Assembly: GCA_038323315.1 (NCBI GenBank) | Contig: JBBQGU010000267.1 | Location: 1 to 5,453, forward strand | Source of the DNA: Stagnihabitans sp038323315 | GTDB taxonomy: Bacteria; Pseudomonadota; Alphaproteobacteria; Rhodobacterales; Rhodobacteraceae | DNA length: 5,453 bases | Direction of reading: 5' to 3' | Shown here: positions 4,987 to 5,453 of the stretch, piece by piece | Layout: the number at the start of each line of letters is the position of its first letter | Numbering within the stretch: the stretch's first letter is position 1 | The notes under the pieces: model-generated | Databases searched by the model: none | Told to the model about the DNA's origin: nothing | Seen by the model: the letters and a program-made list of their open reading frames with translations, nothing else | Program-made: the position numbers and the translations under genes

Positions 4987-5367
4987 ATGACCGACCAACT
5001 CGACAGCATCTTTGCGGCTCTGGCCGACCCGACCCGCCGCGCCATCCTCGCCATGCTGCTGGAGGATGACATGGCCGTGACCGATGTCGCCGCTCCCTTC
5101 AAGATCTCGCTGGCCGCAATTTCCAGACACCTGTCCCTGTTGGCAGACGCGGGCCTGATCGCGCAGGAAAAGCGCGGCCGGATCAACTGGTGCAAACTGG
5201 AGCCTGACGCGATGCGCGACGCCTTCACCTGGATGCAGGCCTTCGGACACTATGCGCCCCTCGACCTCGACGCCTTCGAACGCTTCCTCGAAGCCGAACT
5301 GAACCCGTCTGACTCCCCTGATCCCGTTCACTCTGACGAAAATACTCTGGGGGGTCAGGGGGGCTAG
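4987..5367 (+). CDS. ArsR-family winged-helix transcriptional regulator
   Basis: DNA-binding repressor, 126 aa. It opens with FAALADPTRRAILAML (9-24), the family helix; the recognition helix region is KISLAAISRHLSLLADAGLI (39-58), and the wing is KRGRINWCKL (62-71). The metal-binding ELCVC motif of true arsenic or cadmium sensors is absent (MAVTDVAAPF instead), so it is probably not a metal sensor. The wording is closest to ArsR proteins paired with SRPBCC-domain proteins. Start chosen at ATG 4987 from the protein family and the promoter; a GTG at 4933 and an ATG at 4948 in frame would put the operator inside the gene. Residues 117-126 (DENTLGGQGG) are encoded by a palindromic repeat and look like a late extension. 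Ligand and targets are unknown; no partner gene is visible. Confidence 0.88.
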   Translation: MTDQLDSIFAALADPTRRAILAMLLEDDMAVTDVAAPFKISLAAISRHLSLLADAGLIAQEKRGRINWCKLEPDAMRDAFTWMQAFGHYAPLDLDAFERFLEAELNPSDSPDPVHSDENTLGGQGG

Positions 5368-5383
5368 CCCCCCTGTTTTCGTC
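5335..5383 (+). terminator. Palindromic terminator-like repeat at the arsR 3' end
   Basis: GACGAAAA (5335-5342) pairs with TTTTCGTC (5376-5383). Inside it GGGGGG (5349-5354 or 5358-5363) can pair with CCCCCC (5368-5373). The stretch 5356-5375 is a perfect 20-bp palindrome centred on CTAG. The GC stem followed by TGTTTTC suits an intrinsic terminator. The arsR stop codon TAG is within the palindrome centre, so the element supplies the gene's last ten codons. From memory, GACGAAAATACTC-type sequences recur after genes in Rhodobacteraceae; this was not checked. Confidence 0.75.
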
Positions 5384-5402
5384 CAGTGGGCTAGCCCCCC
5401 TG
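5354..5402 (+). repeat. Imperfect 22-bp direct repeat, 27-bp period
   Basis: 5354-5375 and 5381-5402 match at 19 of 22 positions, with a 15-base identical core, GGGCTAGCCCCCCTG (5361-5375 and 5388-5402). The first copy is part of the arsR terminator palindrome. The second has only three G before CTAG, so its own stem is weaker. Together they look like a partial tandem duplication of half the element, or a slippage product. Confidence 0.7.
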
Positions 5403-5422
5403 CCTGTCAACAAACCATCCCC

Positions 5423-5428
5423 TATACT
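5423..5428 (+). promoter_or_regulatory. Possible -10 box for a gene to the right
   Basis: TATACT is a 5/6 match to a -10 box, lying beyond the arsR terminator. No good -35 is at 16-18 bases upstream. AGGA (5437-5440) and a TTG at 5448 could be a ribosome binding site and start of the next gene, but the window ends at 5453, so no reading frame can be judged. Confidence 0.25.
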
Positions 5429-5453
5429 GATCTCGCAGGACATTCTTTTGCAC

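Overview
The window looks like a piece of an alphaproteobacterial chromosome, most likely Rhodobacteraceae. The DNA is GC-rich. The ATP synthase F0 genes stand alone in the order I-B-E-F'-F without the F1 genes. Subunit b' is a separate gene next to b, and the F0 and PncB proteins carry wording I associate with Rhodobacterales (for example the IRLAGN helix of subunit a). The lineage call rests on recognition, not on a search.

Layout. Left, plus strand (87-2068): pncA (nicotinamidase) and pncB (nicotinate phosphoribosyltransferase) form a two-gene NAD salvage block. Middle: a convergent intergenic stretch (2069-2204) holds a long 67-nt hairpin element and a two-way terminator. Then, minus strand (4814 down to 2205), comes the F0 operon atpI-atpB-atpE-atpF'-atpF, tightly spaced, with an apparent promoter at about 4842-4870. 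Right, plus strand: an ArsR-family regulator is divergent from atpI, with a palindromic operator over its own -35 box and a spacing that predicts a leaderless mRNA. Its 3' end runs into a palindromic terminator-like repeat, and a partial second copy follows before the window ends.

How the genes work together. PncA turns nicotinamide into nicotinate and PncB turns nicotinate into nicotinate mononucleotide, feeding NAD synthesis. The F0 genes make the membrane proton channel (a, c-ring), the stator stalk (b, b') and the AtpI assembly factor; the F1 genes must lie elsewhere. ArsR looks self-regulated and its target is probably outside the window.

I found no undescribed multi-gene system: the coding content is housekeeping plus one ordinary regulator. 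The points of interest are in the non-coding layer: the leaderless, operator-controlled arsR promoter; hairpins on both sides of atpE that could explain excess subunit c; a repeat that appears to have captured the arsR stop codon; and the unexplained long hairpin after pncB. No gene-free stretch exceeds 300 bases.
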